Assembly: GCA_902783315.1 (NCBI GenBank)
Contig: CACZQK010000002.1
Coordinates: 1-36,599, forward strand
Direction of reading: 5' to 3'
Source: an uncultured Erysipelotrichaceae bacterium
Lineage (GTDB): Bacteria; Bacillota_I; Bacilli_A; RF39; UBA660
Length of the DNA: 36,599 nucleotides
The position numbers were made by a program, and so were the translations under genes. Below the pieces are notes generated by a model. The model was not told the origin of the DNA and searched no databases. It saw nothing but the letters and a program-made list of their open reading frames with translations. Below are positions 13,986 through 23,727 of this stretch, piece after piece (the first letter of the stretch is position 1; each line of letters begins with the position of its first letter).

Positions 13986-15647
13986 ATGACTGAAAAAGAT
14001 TTTTTAAATATGATTCGAGATGAGCAGATTAAATTAGAACCAAAAAAAGAAAACTTAGAAGAAGACATTAAGTTTTATAATGCAATAAATTCTAAAGCTA
14101 ATAATCTCTCTATTCAACAACAATTGAAACAATGTCAATATGAGTTAACTATAGTAACAAGAGAAATAGAAATATTGTCAGATTTTTTATATCTACCTTA
14201 TTATGAAGAAATTCAAGTAATGTCAGATGCTGCAATTTGTGAACGTAAGAACACAGAAATAAATAAATTATCGGTAAGGATTAACGAATTAAAGGAAGCA
14301 CAAGCAAAACTAAATAAAACCCTTGAACAACTAAAGACCCAATATCATAACGCTTCTGTTGATTATGGGAAGATAATTGAAGAAAAGGGAAAAAAATATG
14401 TTGAAGAGTTACAAGAGTCTGATCCTAGTAGCAAAGATTATGAAGGTGCGATATCAGAATTGAGTGATTATAGGGAAAGCATTAGATCAATGTCGCTCGA
14501 TGAATATAGAATACTATTACATACCAAACAAGAAGAGGAATATGGTCTCAGTGCCAAGCTAGAAAAACTTATGAACTCTCCCAAAGTTGATGCTATTGTA
14601 TCTCCAGTTGCTTCAGATCTAGAAAAAGCCCATCAACTAGCAAAGTTGTTAGAGAAATATAAAAATTATTATGAAAAAGAAATGAATGTTTGTAGGAAAA
14701 TGGAATTATGTAGAAATTTACCAGCTTTTTTGGAAGAAAAACTATACCACAGGGATTATTATCGCCAAGAAGACAATATGGTATTTGATACCGAATGGTT
14801 ACTGAGTTGTGTTCAAGTCTTTGAAGAAAAATATTTTAATCCAGAAAAAAATAGGTTCGATGAACACTATACGAATGAAAAACTATCAGGATTAGTTGGT
14901 ATAGATTTAAGAGTTGGTACAAATGATGATGATGAGGTAAGCATTGATGAAGACTTTTTGAAACTACATGAACATATAATAGGTACTGATTATGTGAAAG
15001 AACTTTTGGATCTTGTTAAAGAAAGAGATAAATTGAACAACAACATCTTTACCACTTTTATTAAATCAAAAAGAATTAAAGAATTAAATGCGAATATAAA
15101 AGATCAAAAACGTGATCTATATGGTAGTATAATGGGATGGTATGAAAATCTAGAAAAAGACGTTTTAGGTATAAGCCAGGGTATTTTCTTTACTAATCAA
15201 AAGGAGCTTAAAAGCAGTTTAAAGAGATGTCAACAGGAAATTAAACAGGCAAAAGATGCAATAGCTGCTATTAAAGAGCAAATCAATTGGACTAAATCAG
15301 AAATGGATGAGGAAAGAGCTAGATACAAGGCTAAAAAGCAAGAAATTGCTCAACAAATTGCAAGTCTTAGTGGCATCCCAGTATCCACAGACGAAGTAGA
15401 AGAGTATTATCTCATGTCAAGTACTGAAGAAAATTTAAAATATATCGCAAATGTTGCTGCATTTAATTATATGAGAGATTTGGTTGAAAAAGTACGTCAT
15501 GAAGCACAAAAACACGCTCAAGAAGAAACGACTAGATTAGAAACAAATGCTGCTTCACAATTATCTGAAGATAATTCTTATTCATCAAATTCCAATGGAG
15601 AGACACCTGTTGTTTTAAAAAAACTTCCAACATCTCACCCTCTTTAA
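13986..15647 (+). CDS. Large cytoplasmic coiled-coil protein of unknown function
   Basis: I do not recognise this 553-aa protein. It has no signal peptide and no membrane segment. Long heptad-rich stretches at about 15-60, 85-140, 355-390 and 415-465 separate a more globular middle (about 220-345). That middle contains LPAFLEEKLYHRDYYRQED, a LVGIDLRVG strand and an acidic DDDEVSIDEDF loop. The C-terminus (about 515-553) is Ser/Asn-rich, disordered and ends in SHPL. It starts at ATG 13986 with GGGGTG seven bases upstream; ATG 13971 has no ribosome-binding site. It is alone between two 14-bp direct repeats and has a strong terminator, so it may be an inserted cargo gene. No enzyme motif is visible. 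Confidence 0.75.
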   Translation: MTEKDFLNMIRDEQIKLEPKKENLEEDIKFYNAINSKANNLSIQQQLKQCQYELTIVTREIEILSDFLYLPYYEEIQVMSDAAICERKNTEINKLSVRINELKEAQAKLNKTLEQLKTQYHNASVDYGKIIEEKGKKYVEELQESDPSSKDYEGAISELSDYRESIRSMSLDEYRILLHTKQEEEYGLSAKLEKLMNSPKVDAIVSPVASDLEKAHQLAKLLEKYKNYYEKEMNVCRKMELCRNLPAFLEEKLYHRDYYRQEDNMVFDTEWLLSCVQVFEEKYFNPEKNRFDEHYTNEKLSGLVGIDLRVGTNDDDEVSIDEDFLKLHEHIIGTDYVKELLDLVKERDKLNNNIFTTFIKSKRIKELNANIKDQKRDLYGSIMGWYENLEKDVLGISQGIFFTNQKELKSSLKRCQQEIKQAKDAIAAIKEQINWTKSEMDEERARYKAKKQEIAQQIASLSGIPVSTDEVEEYYLMSSTEENLKYIANVAAFNYMRDLVEKVRHEAQKHAQEETTRLETNAASQLSEDNSYSSNSNGETPVVLKKLPTSHPL

Positions 15648-15654
15648 AAGAATT

Positions 15655-15688
15655 AAGCAATGTATTACATACGTAATATGTTGCTTTT
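15655..15688 (+). terminator. Terminator of the coiled-coil gene
   Basis: A 14-bp stem, 15655-15668 with 15673-15686, closed by an ATAC loop and containing two G-U pairs, followed by a short T run. Confidence 0.75.
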
Positions 15689-15732
15689 CTGTTTCATTTA
15701 TATATTAATAAGTAAACACTTTTTCCTTCTCC

Positions 15733-15746
15733 AACATTGACGTAAA
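15733..15746 (+). repeat. 14-bp direct repeat, right copy
   Basis: AACATTGACGTAAA, identical to 13727-13740; see the left copy. Confidence 0.5.
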
Positions 15747-15811
15747 TAAATATTTAATAGCTTTTGTTTTATAAGGGGATATGGTAAACTTATAGTAAGA
15801 AGGTGACTTTT

Positions 15812-16726
15812 ATGAAAAGAATGGACCGCTATCGAGATGAAGATGTAAAAACTCAACGCAGAACAAATAGAAATCAAGATTTATATCAAAATTTGTCTAG
15901 TAATGTTATTTACACAAATATTACTGATGTGACTAATGCCAATGCCTTTGAAATAAATCCATCTCAAATGAATGATTTATCAAAAACTACTAGAGAATCC
16001 TACCAGCAAATGAAAAAATATCAAAATGTTGAACCAACACCAAGAATAAAAAAAGAATTAGAAGATTTTAATTACCTCTATCAAGATAAAGGAAACAAGG
16101 TGTATGATATTAATTGTGTTTTAGAGGAAGCACGAAAAAAACACGAAGATCAAGATGCTAAAGATTCCAAAAGAAAATTAAAAAACAAAGCTTATAATAT
16201 TCTAGCAGATATTAATAAAGGGGAACTTGAAAAATATCGAGAAGAAAAAAGAAAGAGAATTTTAACTCCCGAAGAAGATGAAATAAGAGAACTAATTGAT
16301 ACAATAGCTTCCAAAACTTTAGCAGGAGAAATAGATAAAGCAACTAGTGTAAATCTATTAAGTGATTTAATGGCAACAAGTGCCCTAGATAAAGTGGATG
16401 GCAGTGAAGAAATGAAGGAATTGGCTACAGCAGAAGATGATGAGGAGGAGGAAATACAAACAACTACCGAAGAAAGTATAACAATTTCGAGAACGGTCCA
16501 AATAGAAAAAACAACAGAAGAGGAAGAAAACAAAAAAGAAGAACCACTGGAAAACAAAGATCCTGACTTTTATACTAGAAGTATGGACTTATCCGATAAA
16601 GATTTTAATTTAAGTGATGAATTTAGCGAAAAAAAATTACCATTTATATTAAAATTTTTCATTTTTTTAATTATTACTGCAATAATAGGATTGACAGCAT
16701 TTTATATCTACCAAAAAATGAATTAA
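15812..16726 (+). CDS. Tail-anchored acidic protein of unknown function
   Basis: A 304-aa protein not recognised as a known family. It has a long cytoplasmic, mostly helical and charged part, a strongly acidic Glu/Thr-rich linker (about 205-245, with DDEEEE and TTTEES runs) and a single membrane segment at the very end (about 279-300) with a short basic tail. Topology is therefore tail-anchored with the bulk in the cytoplasm. The start at ATG 15812 has AAGGTG seven bases upstream; the GTG at 15803 is part of that box. An extended -10 (TGGTAAACT, 15782-15790) precedes it. It lies outside the repeat-flanked segment. Confidence 0.72.
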   Translation: MKRMDRYRDEDVKTQRRTNRNQDLYQNLSSNVIYTNITDVTNANAFEINPSQMNDLSKTTRESYQQMKKYQNVEPTPRIKKELEDFNYLYQDKGNKVYDINCVLEEARKKHEDQDAKDSKRKLKNKAYNILADINKGELEKYREEKRKRILTPEEDEIRELIDTIASKTLAGEIDKATSVNLLSDLMATSALDKVDGSEEMKELATAEDDEEEEIQTTTEESITISRTVQIEKTTEEEENKKEEPLENKDPDFYTRSMDLSDKDFNLSDEFSEKKLPFILKFFIFLIITAIIGLTAFYIYQKMN

Positions 16727-16762
16727 AAAGAAAAGTTATTATTCAAATTTTTCTTTTTTTTT
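16725..16762 (+). terminator. Terminator starting in the stop codon
   Basis: AAAAAGAAAA (16725-16734) pairs with TTTTCTTTTT (16749-16758), T run to 16762. The stem contains a single G-C pair, so it may be leaky. A promoter-like TGATATTAA follows at 16767-16775. Confidence 0.55.
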
Positions 16763-16791
16763 GATATGATATTAAAAGGATGGTGAAAGAA

Positions 16792-17634
16792 ATGAATGCA
16801 AATTTTATTGTCAATGATTATGTATTGATATGGACTCTATTATTTGGAACTTCTATTTCTGAAACAATTTACAAATTAAAACAAAAAATATGGAAAACAT
16901 ATAAGAATGAATATAATGAAATATTTAAAGATAAAGATGAGATTTTAAAAGATTATAAGAATTTTATTCCAAATGATGATACAATATACAATATTGTTTT
17001 AGAAAATATCGATTATGAAAGAATCAAAAAACAAACCGAGAAATACCGAATTGAAATCATGAAACTTTGGGATAAAAAGCAAAAAGAGACAGAAAATTTA
17101 GTAAAAAATATTCTACGAATAAAAATGCCTAAATATACAGTATTTATAGTGAGTGAAGAGTTAAATGTAATAAATCATAGTCAAAAAGATAAGTTGATTG
17201 TAGGCAAACAACTTGAAAAAAATGAACCTCTAAGAATATTAATAGACATAAATTTTTCAATAGCCAAAAATCATTTAAAGAAATATAAAGGGGAATATGA
17301 AAATATCAAAAAAACAATACTAGAATTAGCAGTTCAAAATGAATATGCTACAAGATTATTAGGAAGAAGTTGCTATCAAACCGGAGATCCAAAGCTATCA
17401 TCTATAAAAAAATGGTTATACCCATACTGGTTAATGTATTTGGGAGTATCAAAAGAAGAATTTTTCTCATATATGATGAGAGATAAAATTGTATTTGAAG
17501 TAGAAGAATATATATATGAGCCAGAATTAAAAAAGATGGATATAGAAGAATTTATTGAATTTTGTATTAGAAATCAACGATACATAATAAAAAAACCAAA
17601 AGTAGGAATAAAAAAAGAGGTAGAAATTCTTTAA
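16792..17634 (+). CDS. Uncharacterised 280-aa protein upstream of polC
   Basis: Not recognised. The N-terminus has one hydrophobic stretch (VNDYVLIWTLLFGTSI) that may be buried rather than membrane-inserted. Next come a Lys/Glu-rich helical half and a beta-containing segment (PKYTVFIVSEELNVI ... PLRILIDINFSI). A conserved-looking C-terminal part has AVQNEYATRLLGRSCYQTGD and WLYPYWLMYLGVSKEEFF. The latter reads like a structured domain rich in Tyr and Trp. GGTGAAAGAA precedes the ATG at 16792; the alternative ATG at 16780 lies before that box. polC follows after 20 bases. Confidence 0.7.
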   Translation: MNANFIVNDYVLIWTLLFGTSISETIYKLKQKIWKTYKNEYNEIFKDKDEILKDYKNFIPNDDTIYNIVLENIDYERIKKQTEKYRIEIMKLWDKKQKETENLVKNILRIKMPKYTVFIVSEELNVINHSQKDKLIVGKQLEKNEPLRILIDINFSIAKNHLKKYKGEYENIKKTILELAVQNEYATRLLGRSCYQTGDPKLSSIKKWLYPYWLMYLGVSKEEFFSYMMRDKIVFEVEEYIYEPELKKMDIEEFIEFCIRNQRYIIKKPKVGIKKEVEIL

Positions 17635-17654
17635 TAGAAAGCAGGGGGAGAAGT

Positions 17655-20600
17655 ATGGATGAAAAAATACAAATATTGCTGGATAAAATAAATATTGATG
17701 AGGATTCTTATCAATATTTTTATGATTCTAAAATAACCAAAATAAAAGTAAACTCAAGAATAGATAGTTGGTTAATATTTATAGAAAAAGATGAGTTGTT
17801 ACCTATACAAATCTATGAAGAATTAGAAAATAAAAAAAGAGAATTAGACAAAAATGCCAGTAGTATTGAATTCGTTTTCAAAATTAAAAACCAAGATTTA
17901 AATAGTTATGTAAGTTATTATCCATACCTTTTACAAAAATTAAAAGCGGAATTAAGGGTATTAGAAATATATGAAAATTGTTTGCAAATAGAGAATGACT
18001 TTCTAGTACTAGTAGTATCAAACGAATTAGAAAAAGAAAGATTAGAAAAATGTCTAGACAAAATTGCTGACTTTTATAAAAGACTAGATTATAAGTTCAA
18101 TATAGAAGTAATCATAAAGCAAGAAGAAAATATATTAGAAGAAATTCAAAAAGAATTAGAAAATATAGCAATGCCAGTAATAGAAGAAAAAAAGAAAGAA
18201 GAGCCAGTGGAAGAGGCAAAGGAAAAGAAACAATACAAAAGAGAAAAGAAAGATCCTAATAGTATTATTGGAAAAGAAATAAAAGAATCTCCAATAAAAA
18301 TAAAAACGTTACTTGGAGAAGATAATAATGTAGTGATAGAAGGTAAAGTATTTGGAGTTGATTTATTCGAATCTAGTAAAACAGATTTTAAAATAATAAC
18401 TCTAAAGGTAACTGATTTTTCAGATAGTATTTATTGTAAAGTATTTGTAAGAGAAGCAGATGAATATAAAAGACTATGCAAGGAATTAAAATCAGGAAAT
18501 TGGTATAAGATAAGAGGCTATACTAAAAATGATCAATTTGCTAAAGAATTAGTGTTAAATGCTAGGGACATTATTTTATTAGATAAAAAAGAGGAAAAAG
18601 TAATTGATGATGCAGAAGAAAAAAGAGTTGAACTTCATTGCCATACTAAAATGAGTCAAATGGATGGAGTAGCAGATGAAACAGCGATTATTAAACAAGC
18701 AATGGACTTTGGTATGAAAGCAGTTGCCATTACGGATCATAATGGAGTTCAAGGATTTCCGCATGTTTTTAATATGGTGACAAGCTATAATAAAAAGTTG
18801 GAAGAAGGCAAAGAGCCATTTAAAGCAATATATGGAACAGAATTAACAATGATTGATGATTCGGTTAATATTGTTCTAAGACCAAATGATAAAGTAATGC
18901 TAGAAGAAACATATGTCGTATTTGACTTTGAAACAACAGGCTTTAATGCCGGTGGAGTAGATTCTATTATCGAAATAGGAGCAGTAAAAATAAAAGATGG
19001 AATAATTATTGAAAAATATGATGAGTTAATTAATCCAGGAAGACCATTACCTAAAAAGATTACAGAAGTAACTCATATTACAGATGAAATGTTAGCAGGA
19101 AAGGACACTGAAGAACATGCTGTAAAAAGATTTATTGAATGGTTTGGAGATTGCCCAATGGTAGCACATAATGCTAAATTTGATGTTTCTTTCCTAGAAA
19201 TGGCCTATAAAAAGTATAATTTAGGGACATTTCAAAATCCTGTTATTGACACTTTAGAACTATCTAGAACCCTAGATAATAATTATGCCAGACACTCCTT
19301 ATCAGCACTAGTTAAAAGATATGAAGTACCTTGGGATGAGTCAGCTCATCACAGAGGAGATTATGATGCCGAAGGAACTGCATTGGTATTTTATAAAATG
19401 CTCAAGAAATTATCAAATCGTAATATTGAAAAAATGTCAGAATTAGACAAATTAGTAACAAAAGATGAAATTCATAAGTATGGTAGAGCACATCATATAA
19501 ATATCTTAGTAAGGAACAAAGTAGGTCTAAAAAATTTGTTTAAATTAGTTTCCTTAGCCAATACAACTTATTTATATAAAACTCCACGAATTCTTCGAAG
19601 TGTAATAGAAAGTCATCGAGAAGGATTATTAATAGGTAGTGGGTGCTATGAAAGCGAAGTATTTACAGAAGCAAAATCAAAAAGTGATGATGAACTATCC
19701 AATATCATAAGATTCTATGATTATGTTGAAGTTCAACCAATAGAATGTTATGATCACCTAGTTCAAACCGGCGACTTTGGAACAAAGGTAGAAGTAGCTG
19801 CTAATATTGAAAAAATAGTAAGAGTAACAGAAGAGGCTGGAAAAATAATAGTTGCAACAGGTGATGTTCATCATATTAAAAGAGATGATAAAATCTATAG
19901 AGAAATTATTGTTAATCAAAAAGTACCTGGAGGAGGAAGACATCCCCTTGCTAGAAATGGCATAAAAGAAATTCCCTCTAATCATTTTCGAACAACCAAT
20001 GAAATGTTAGAAAACTTTGACTTTTTAGGTGCAGAAAAAGCCTATGAAATTGTAATTAAAAATACGAATGAAATAGCTGATATGTGTGAAATTGTTGAAG
20101 TAATCCCAGATACTGGAGGAATACCGTTCTCACCAAGAGTAAAAGCCGATGATGGAGAAAGCTATCTTGACTGCCCCGTTGTTGTTACAGATTTAGTATA
20201 TACAAAGGCAGCAGATTGGTATGGAAATCCACTACCATATATGATTGAAGAACGAATTGCAACAGAGTTATATGGAGATATTGTTTATCGAATAATAAAA
20301 GAAAATTTAGAAAAAGAAAATCTACTAGAAGAAGAATTTAATAAAAAGGCCCATAAAGAATTGCATGATTTACTATTAAAAGGAAAATCTGAAGTATTTA
20401 AATTTGTATCTATTTATGTTAAGAAAACAAGTGAAGAAGAATTAGATGAAAAAGGCTTAGAAAAAGCAACAAAAAAAGCTTTAGGAGGAGTAATTGGAGG
20501 AGGCTTTGATCCAATTTATTTAATTGCGCAAAGATTAGTAAAACACTCTAATGATGAAGGATATTTAGTAGGTTCTAGAGGATCAGTAGGATCAAGCTTT

Positions 20601-22274
20601 GTTGCTACCATGATGGGAATCACGGAAGTAAATCCACTAGCAGCTCATTACCGCTGCACGAAGTGCAAAATAAGTATTTTTGAAGATGCAAATGGTAAGG
20701 CTTTTGGAGCGGATTATTCATCAGGATTTGATTTGCCAGATAAAGAATGTCCTAACTGCCATATCCCTCTAATAAAAGATGGCCAAGATATGCCCTTTGC
20801 AACTTTCTTAGGATTTAATGCCGATAAAGTTCCAGATATTGACTTGAATTTTTCAGATTTAAATCAAGCTAGTGCCCACGCTTATACAAAAGTGCTATTT
20901 GGAGAAGATAATGTATACCGAGCTGGAACAATTGGAACTGTAGCAGATAAGACAGCTTTTGGATTTGTTAAAGGATATTGTGAAGATAAAGAGTTGGGAG
21001 ATATGAGAACAGCAGAAATAGAAAGACTAGCAATTGGCTGTACCGGAGTAAAAAGAACAACAGGACAGCATCCTGGAGGAATTGTTGTTATTCCTGATTA
21101 TAAAGAAGTATCAGATTTTACGCCATATCAGTTTCCAGCTGAAGATGCAACAGCGGAATGGAGAACAACTCACTTTGATTACCACTCCATTGACCAATGT
21201 TTATTAAAACTAGACATTTTAGGTCACTCAGATCCAACACAATTACGCTTAATTCAAAATCAATCGGGAACAGATATTTTAAAGGTACCACTAGATGATA
21301 AAGCAACTATGTCAATATTTACCTCAACAGATGCCTTGGGAGTAACTAAGGAACAAATTATGTGTAATACTGGCACATTAGGAATTCCAGAATTTGGAAC
21401 TCCATTTACGATAAAATTAGTAGAAGATACGAAACCCACAACTTTTGGTGAGTTAATAAAAATTTCAGGTTTATCACACGGAACTGATGTCTGGTTAGGA
21501 AATGCTCAAGATTTAATTGCTAAAAACATTGTTCCATTTAAAGAAACAATTGGCTGCCGTGATGATATTATGGTATATCTAATGTATAAAGGAGTAAAAC
21601 CATTAAAAGCTTTTAAAATTATGGAGTTTGTCCGTAAGGGAAAAGCATCAAAAGATCCTGAAACATGGAAGGAACACGTCAAAACGATGGAAGAAGCTAA
21701 TATCCCAGAATGGTTTATAGGTTCTTGTGCAAAAATAAAATACATGTTCCCAAAAGCCCATGCCGCAGCATATGTAATTTCTGCATTTAGAATAGCTTGG
21801 TATAAAGTCCATATGCCAGTATACTTCTATGCTTCATGGTATTCATCAAAAGCAACTGATGTTGATGTTGAAAATATGATTAAAGGATATGACTCAATAA
21901 AAGCTAGAATAGAAGATATTCAAGCAAAAGGATATGAAGCAACTAACAAAGAAAATGGTCAAGCTGAAAGTTTAAAGATTGCCCTAGAAGCCGCTGCTAG
22001 AGGCATAAAATTCTTAAATGTAGATTTATATGAAAGTGATGCAACCGTTTGGATAGCTAAAAGTGAAACGGAAATATACCCACCCTTTAATGCCATAGAT
22101 GGTCTAGGAGATACTGTTGCTAAAAATATCGTAGCAGAAAGAAAAAAAGGAAAGTTTATTAGTATTGAAGATATCCAAAAAAGAGCAAAAATATCACAAA
22201 CATTAATTGATAAAATGAAAGAAATGGAGATTTTAGAAGGATTACCAGATTCTAATCAACTATCTCTGTTTTAA
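17655..22274 (+). CDS. polC: DNA polymerase III alpha subunit, Gram-positive PolC type
   Basis: The main replicative polymerase of low-GC Gram-positives, with built-in 3'-5' exonuclease. The 1539-aa protein has an N-terminal domain and Lys/Glu linker (to about 205) and an OB fold (about 215-305). The PHP domain starts at ELHCHTKMSQMDG (about 327). The DnaQ-like exonuclease inserted in it begins YVVFDFETTGF (about 419) and has HNAKFD further on. The palm follows: GSRGSVGSS, zinc-type CTKC and CPNC pairs at about 1001-1040, and VPDIDLNF with the catalytic Asp pair at about 1061. The C-terminus ends in QLSLF, a beta-clamp binding motif. A GGGGGAG box precedes the ATG. The length is slightly above that of B. 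subtilis PolC. Confidence 0.97.
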   Translation: MDEKIQILLDKINIDEDSYQYFYDSKITKIKVNSRIDSWLIFIEKDELLPIQIYEELENKKRELDKNASSIEFVFKIKNQDLNSYVSYYPYLLQKLKAELRVLEIYENCLQIENDFLVLVVSNELEKERLEKCLDKIADFYKRLDYKFNIEVIIKQEENILEEIQKELENIAMPVIEEKKKEEPVEEAKEKKQYKREKKDPNSIIGKEIKESPIKIKTLLGEDNNVVIEGKVFGVDLFESSKTDFKIITLKVTDFSDSIYCKVFVREADEYKRLCKELKSGNWYKIRGYTKNDQFAKELVLNARDIILLDKKEEKVIDDAEEKRVELHCHTKMSQMDGVADETAIIKQAMDFGMKAVAITDHNGVQGFPHVFNMVTSYNKKLEEGKEPFKAIYGTELTMIDDSVNIVLRPNDKVMLEETYVVFDFETTGFNAGGVDSIIEIGAVKIKDGIIIEKYDELINPGRPLPKKITEVTHITDEMLAGKDTEEHAVKRFIEWFGDCPMVAHNAKFDVSFLEMAYKKYNLGTFQNPVIDTLELSRTLDNNYARHSLSALVKRYEVPWDESAHHRGDYDAEGTALVFYKMLKKLSNRNIEKMSELDKLVTKDEIHKYGRAHHINILVRNKVGLKNLFKLVSLANTTYLYKTPRILRSVIESHREGLLIGSGCYESEVFTEAKSKSDDELSNIIRFYDYVEVQPIECYDHLVQTGDFGTKVEVAANIEKIVRVTEEAGKIIVATGDVHHIKRDDKIYREIIVNQKVPGGGRHPLARNGIKEIPSNHFRTTNEMLENFDFLGAEKAYEIVIKNTNEIADMCEIVEVIPDTGGIPFSPRVKADDGESYLDCPVVVTDLVYTKAADWYGNPLPYMIEERIATELYGDIVYRIIKENLEKENLLEEEFNKKAHKELHDLLLKGKSEVFKFVSIYVKKTSEEELDEKGLEKATKKALGGVIGGGFDPIYLIAQRLVKHSNDEGYLVGSRGSVGSSFVATMMGITEVNPLAAHYRCTKCKISIFEDANGKAFGADYSSGFDLPDKECPNCHIPLIKDGQDMPFATFLGFNADKVPDIDLNFSDLNQASAHAYTKVLFGEDNVYRAGTIGTVADKTAFGFVKGYCEDKELGDMRTAEIERLAIGCTGVKRTTGQHPGGIVVIPDYKEVSDFTPYQFPAEDATAEWRTTHFDYHSIDQCLLKLDILGHSDPTQLRLIQNQSGTDILKVPLDDKATMSIFTSTDALGVTKEQIMCNTGTLGIPEFGTPFTIKLVEDTKPTTFGELIKISGLSHGTDVWLGNAQDLIAKNIVPFKETIGCRDDIMVYLMYKGVKPLKAFKIMEFVRKGKASKDPETWKEHVKTMEEANIPEWFIGSCAKIKYMFPKAHAAAYVISAFRIAWYKVHMPVYFYASWYSSKATDVDVENMIKGYDSIKARIEDIQAKGYEATNKENGQAESLKIALEAAARGIKFLNVDLYESDATVWIAKSETEIYPPFNAIDGLGDTVAKNIVAERKKGKFISIEDIQKRAKISQTLIDKMKEMEILEGLPDSNQLSLF

Positions 22275-22294
22275 ATAAAAAGAAAGGAGGAAAA

Positions 22295-22573
22295 ATGGAA
22301 GTAATAAGAGATAATCAAAAGATAAAGATTATCACATATTTAGAATCAAAAGAGGATGCTACTATTTTTAAACATTTTAAAGGACAAGAATATAAAATAG
22401 TTGCTGTAGCAAAAGATTCAGAAAATCTAGAAGAAAAAATAATATATCGAGGAGAATATGAGGATAATCCGCTTTGGATAAGATCATATGAAGATTTCTT
22501 TTCAGAAGTTGATCATGAAAAATATCCAGAAATAAAACAAAAATATCGATTTGAAATAAAGGAGAAAATATGA
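22295..22573 (+). CDS. DUF1653 family protein
   Basis: A 92-aa protein with the DUF1653 pattern: FKHFKGQEYKIVAVAKDSEN, then IIYRGEYEDNPLWIRSYEDFFSEV, and a short charged tail. These compact beta proteins are widespread and without known function. AGGAGG precedes the ATG, 20 bases behind polC. The last bases overlap the ATG of the next gene (TATGA), so translation is coupled. Confidence 0.85.
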   Translation: MEVIRDNQKIKIITYLESKEDATIFKHFKGQEYKIVAVAKDSENLEEKIIYRGEYEDNPLWIRSYEDFFSEVDHEKYPEIKQKYRFEIKEKI

Positions 22574-23631
22574 AAAAGAAATTAAGTATATTTTTAATAA
22601 TATTGATAACTTTAATAACTATCCCAACATTTGTTTCTGCAGAAAATAATTTATTAGTAGATGAAAATGTTAATAATAGAGAAAAAATAGATAATACCAG
22701 TTTTGTTGCAGGAAACACAATAAAAATGTCATCAGAAATAGATGGAATGAATTTTGTAGCTGGTAATGATATTTCACTATCATCTAAACAAGATCATCTA
22801 TTTGCTGCCGGAAATAATATTAATCTAGAAAATGTCATAACAAAAGAAGCTTTTGTTGCTGGATCAACAATAAATATTACATCTTCAACAATCAGAAATT
22901 TATATGTAGCCGCTCGAACGATTAAAGTAGATTCTGATATTTCCCAAAATGCATATTTAGCAGGAAATAAAATAAAAATCAATTCTAAAATAGATGGAGA
23001 TGTTTATCTTGCAGCAGAGGAAATTACAATTGGAGAAGAAACAGTAATAAATGGAACATTAGAGTATCCTAGTGATGCAAAAATTAATATACCAAATACA
23101 GCTCATATTGGGAAATTAAAACCATACAAACCAAGTTCTACTCCAAGCAAAAAATCAATAATTATCACAACAATAACAGAAAAAATCTATTCATTCTTAT
23201 CGATGGCAGTAATAGGAATTATATTATTAGCTATTGCAAAACCATTCTTTAAGAAATTAGAAAAAACTACATTATCCCTAGAAGAAGTAGTAAAACAAAG
23301 TATAACAGGATTCATTTTCTTAATTGTAACTCCTGTACTAGCAATAATATTATTACTCACAGTAATTGGAGTACCAATAAGTATAATAATATTATTAATT
23401 TATGTTTTATTAATCTATTTATCAGTAATACCAACATCTTACTTTATTGGAAAAAACATATTAAAAGATAAGATAAAAAATGATTATTCAATATTATTAA
23501 TATCATTAGTAGTGATTTATATATTAAAACTAATTCCAATAATTGGATCACTTATAACATTTATATCATTAGTACTAGGATTAGGGTTATTCTTTAATAC
23601 ATGTAAAAACGAAATGAAAAAAGAAAAGTAA
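22570..23631 (+). CDS. Secreted-then-membrane protein with bactofilin-like repeats
   Basis: The 353-aa protein starts with a signal peptide or anchor (about 4-24, VSA at the end). A right-handed beta-helix-like region follows (about 35-185), built of repeats of some 17-20 residues around FVAGNTIKMSSEIDG, FVAGNDISLSSK, FAAGNNINLEN, FVAGSTINITSS and YLAGNKIKINSK. Then come four hydrophobic segments (about 205-225, 240-275, 278-298 and 310-345). The repeats resemble polymer-forming bactofilin domains, here placed outside the membrane. Such proteins are annotated as polymer-forming cytoskeletal in Firmicutes. The role is unknown; a structural envelope function is inference. Its terminator begins in the last codons. 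Confidence 0.8.
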   Translation: MKKKLSIFLIILITLITIPTFVSAENNLLVDENVNNREKIDNTSFVAGNTIKMSSEIDGMNFVAGNDISLSSKQDHLFAAGNNINLENVITKEAFVAGSTINITSSTIRNLYVAARTIKVDSDISQNAYLAGNKIKINSKIDGDVYLAAEEITIGEETVINGTLEYPSDAKINIPNTAHIGKLKPYKPSSTPSKKSIIITTITEKIYSFLSMAVIGIILLAIAKPFFKKLEKTTLSLEEVVKQSITGFIFLIVTPVLAIILLLTVIGVPISIIILLIYVLLIYLSVIPTSYFIGKNILKDKIKNDYSILLISLVVIYILKLIPIIGSLITFISLVLGLGLFFNTCKNEMKKEK

Positions 23632-23647
23632 CAGATGTTACTTTTTT
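23624..23647 (+). terminator. Terminator overlapping the stop of the bactofilin-like gene
   Basis: AAAAGTAAC (23624-23632), AGAT loop, GTTACTTTT (23637-23645), T run to 23647; the stop TAA (23629-23631) lies in the stem. Its core is identical to the terminator at 24198-24221. Confidence 0.85.
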
Positions 23648-23648
23648 C

Positions 23649-23676
23649 TTTACAAAAGTATAAAAAAAGATATAAT
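23649..23676 (+). promoter_or_regulatory. Sigma-A promoter of the repeat-protein gene
   Basis: TTTACA (23649-23654), a 16-base spacer and TATAAT (23671-23676). The -35 begins two bases behind the T run of the preceding terminator. Confidence 0.7.
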
Positions 23677-23727
23677 AAGAATTACTGAAATAAGAACCAA
23701 TAATTATATAATATGGAGGAATATTAA

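Noticed and set aside
16192-16557. 121-codon - strand frame rich in Ser and Val
   Set aside because: It is the mirror image of the acidic Glu/Asp-rich coding sequence of the tail-anchored protein; low-complexity shadow with no start signal.
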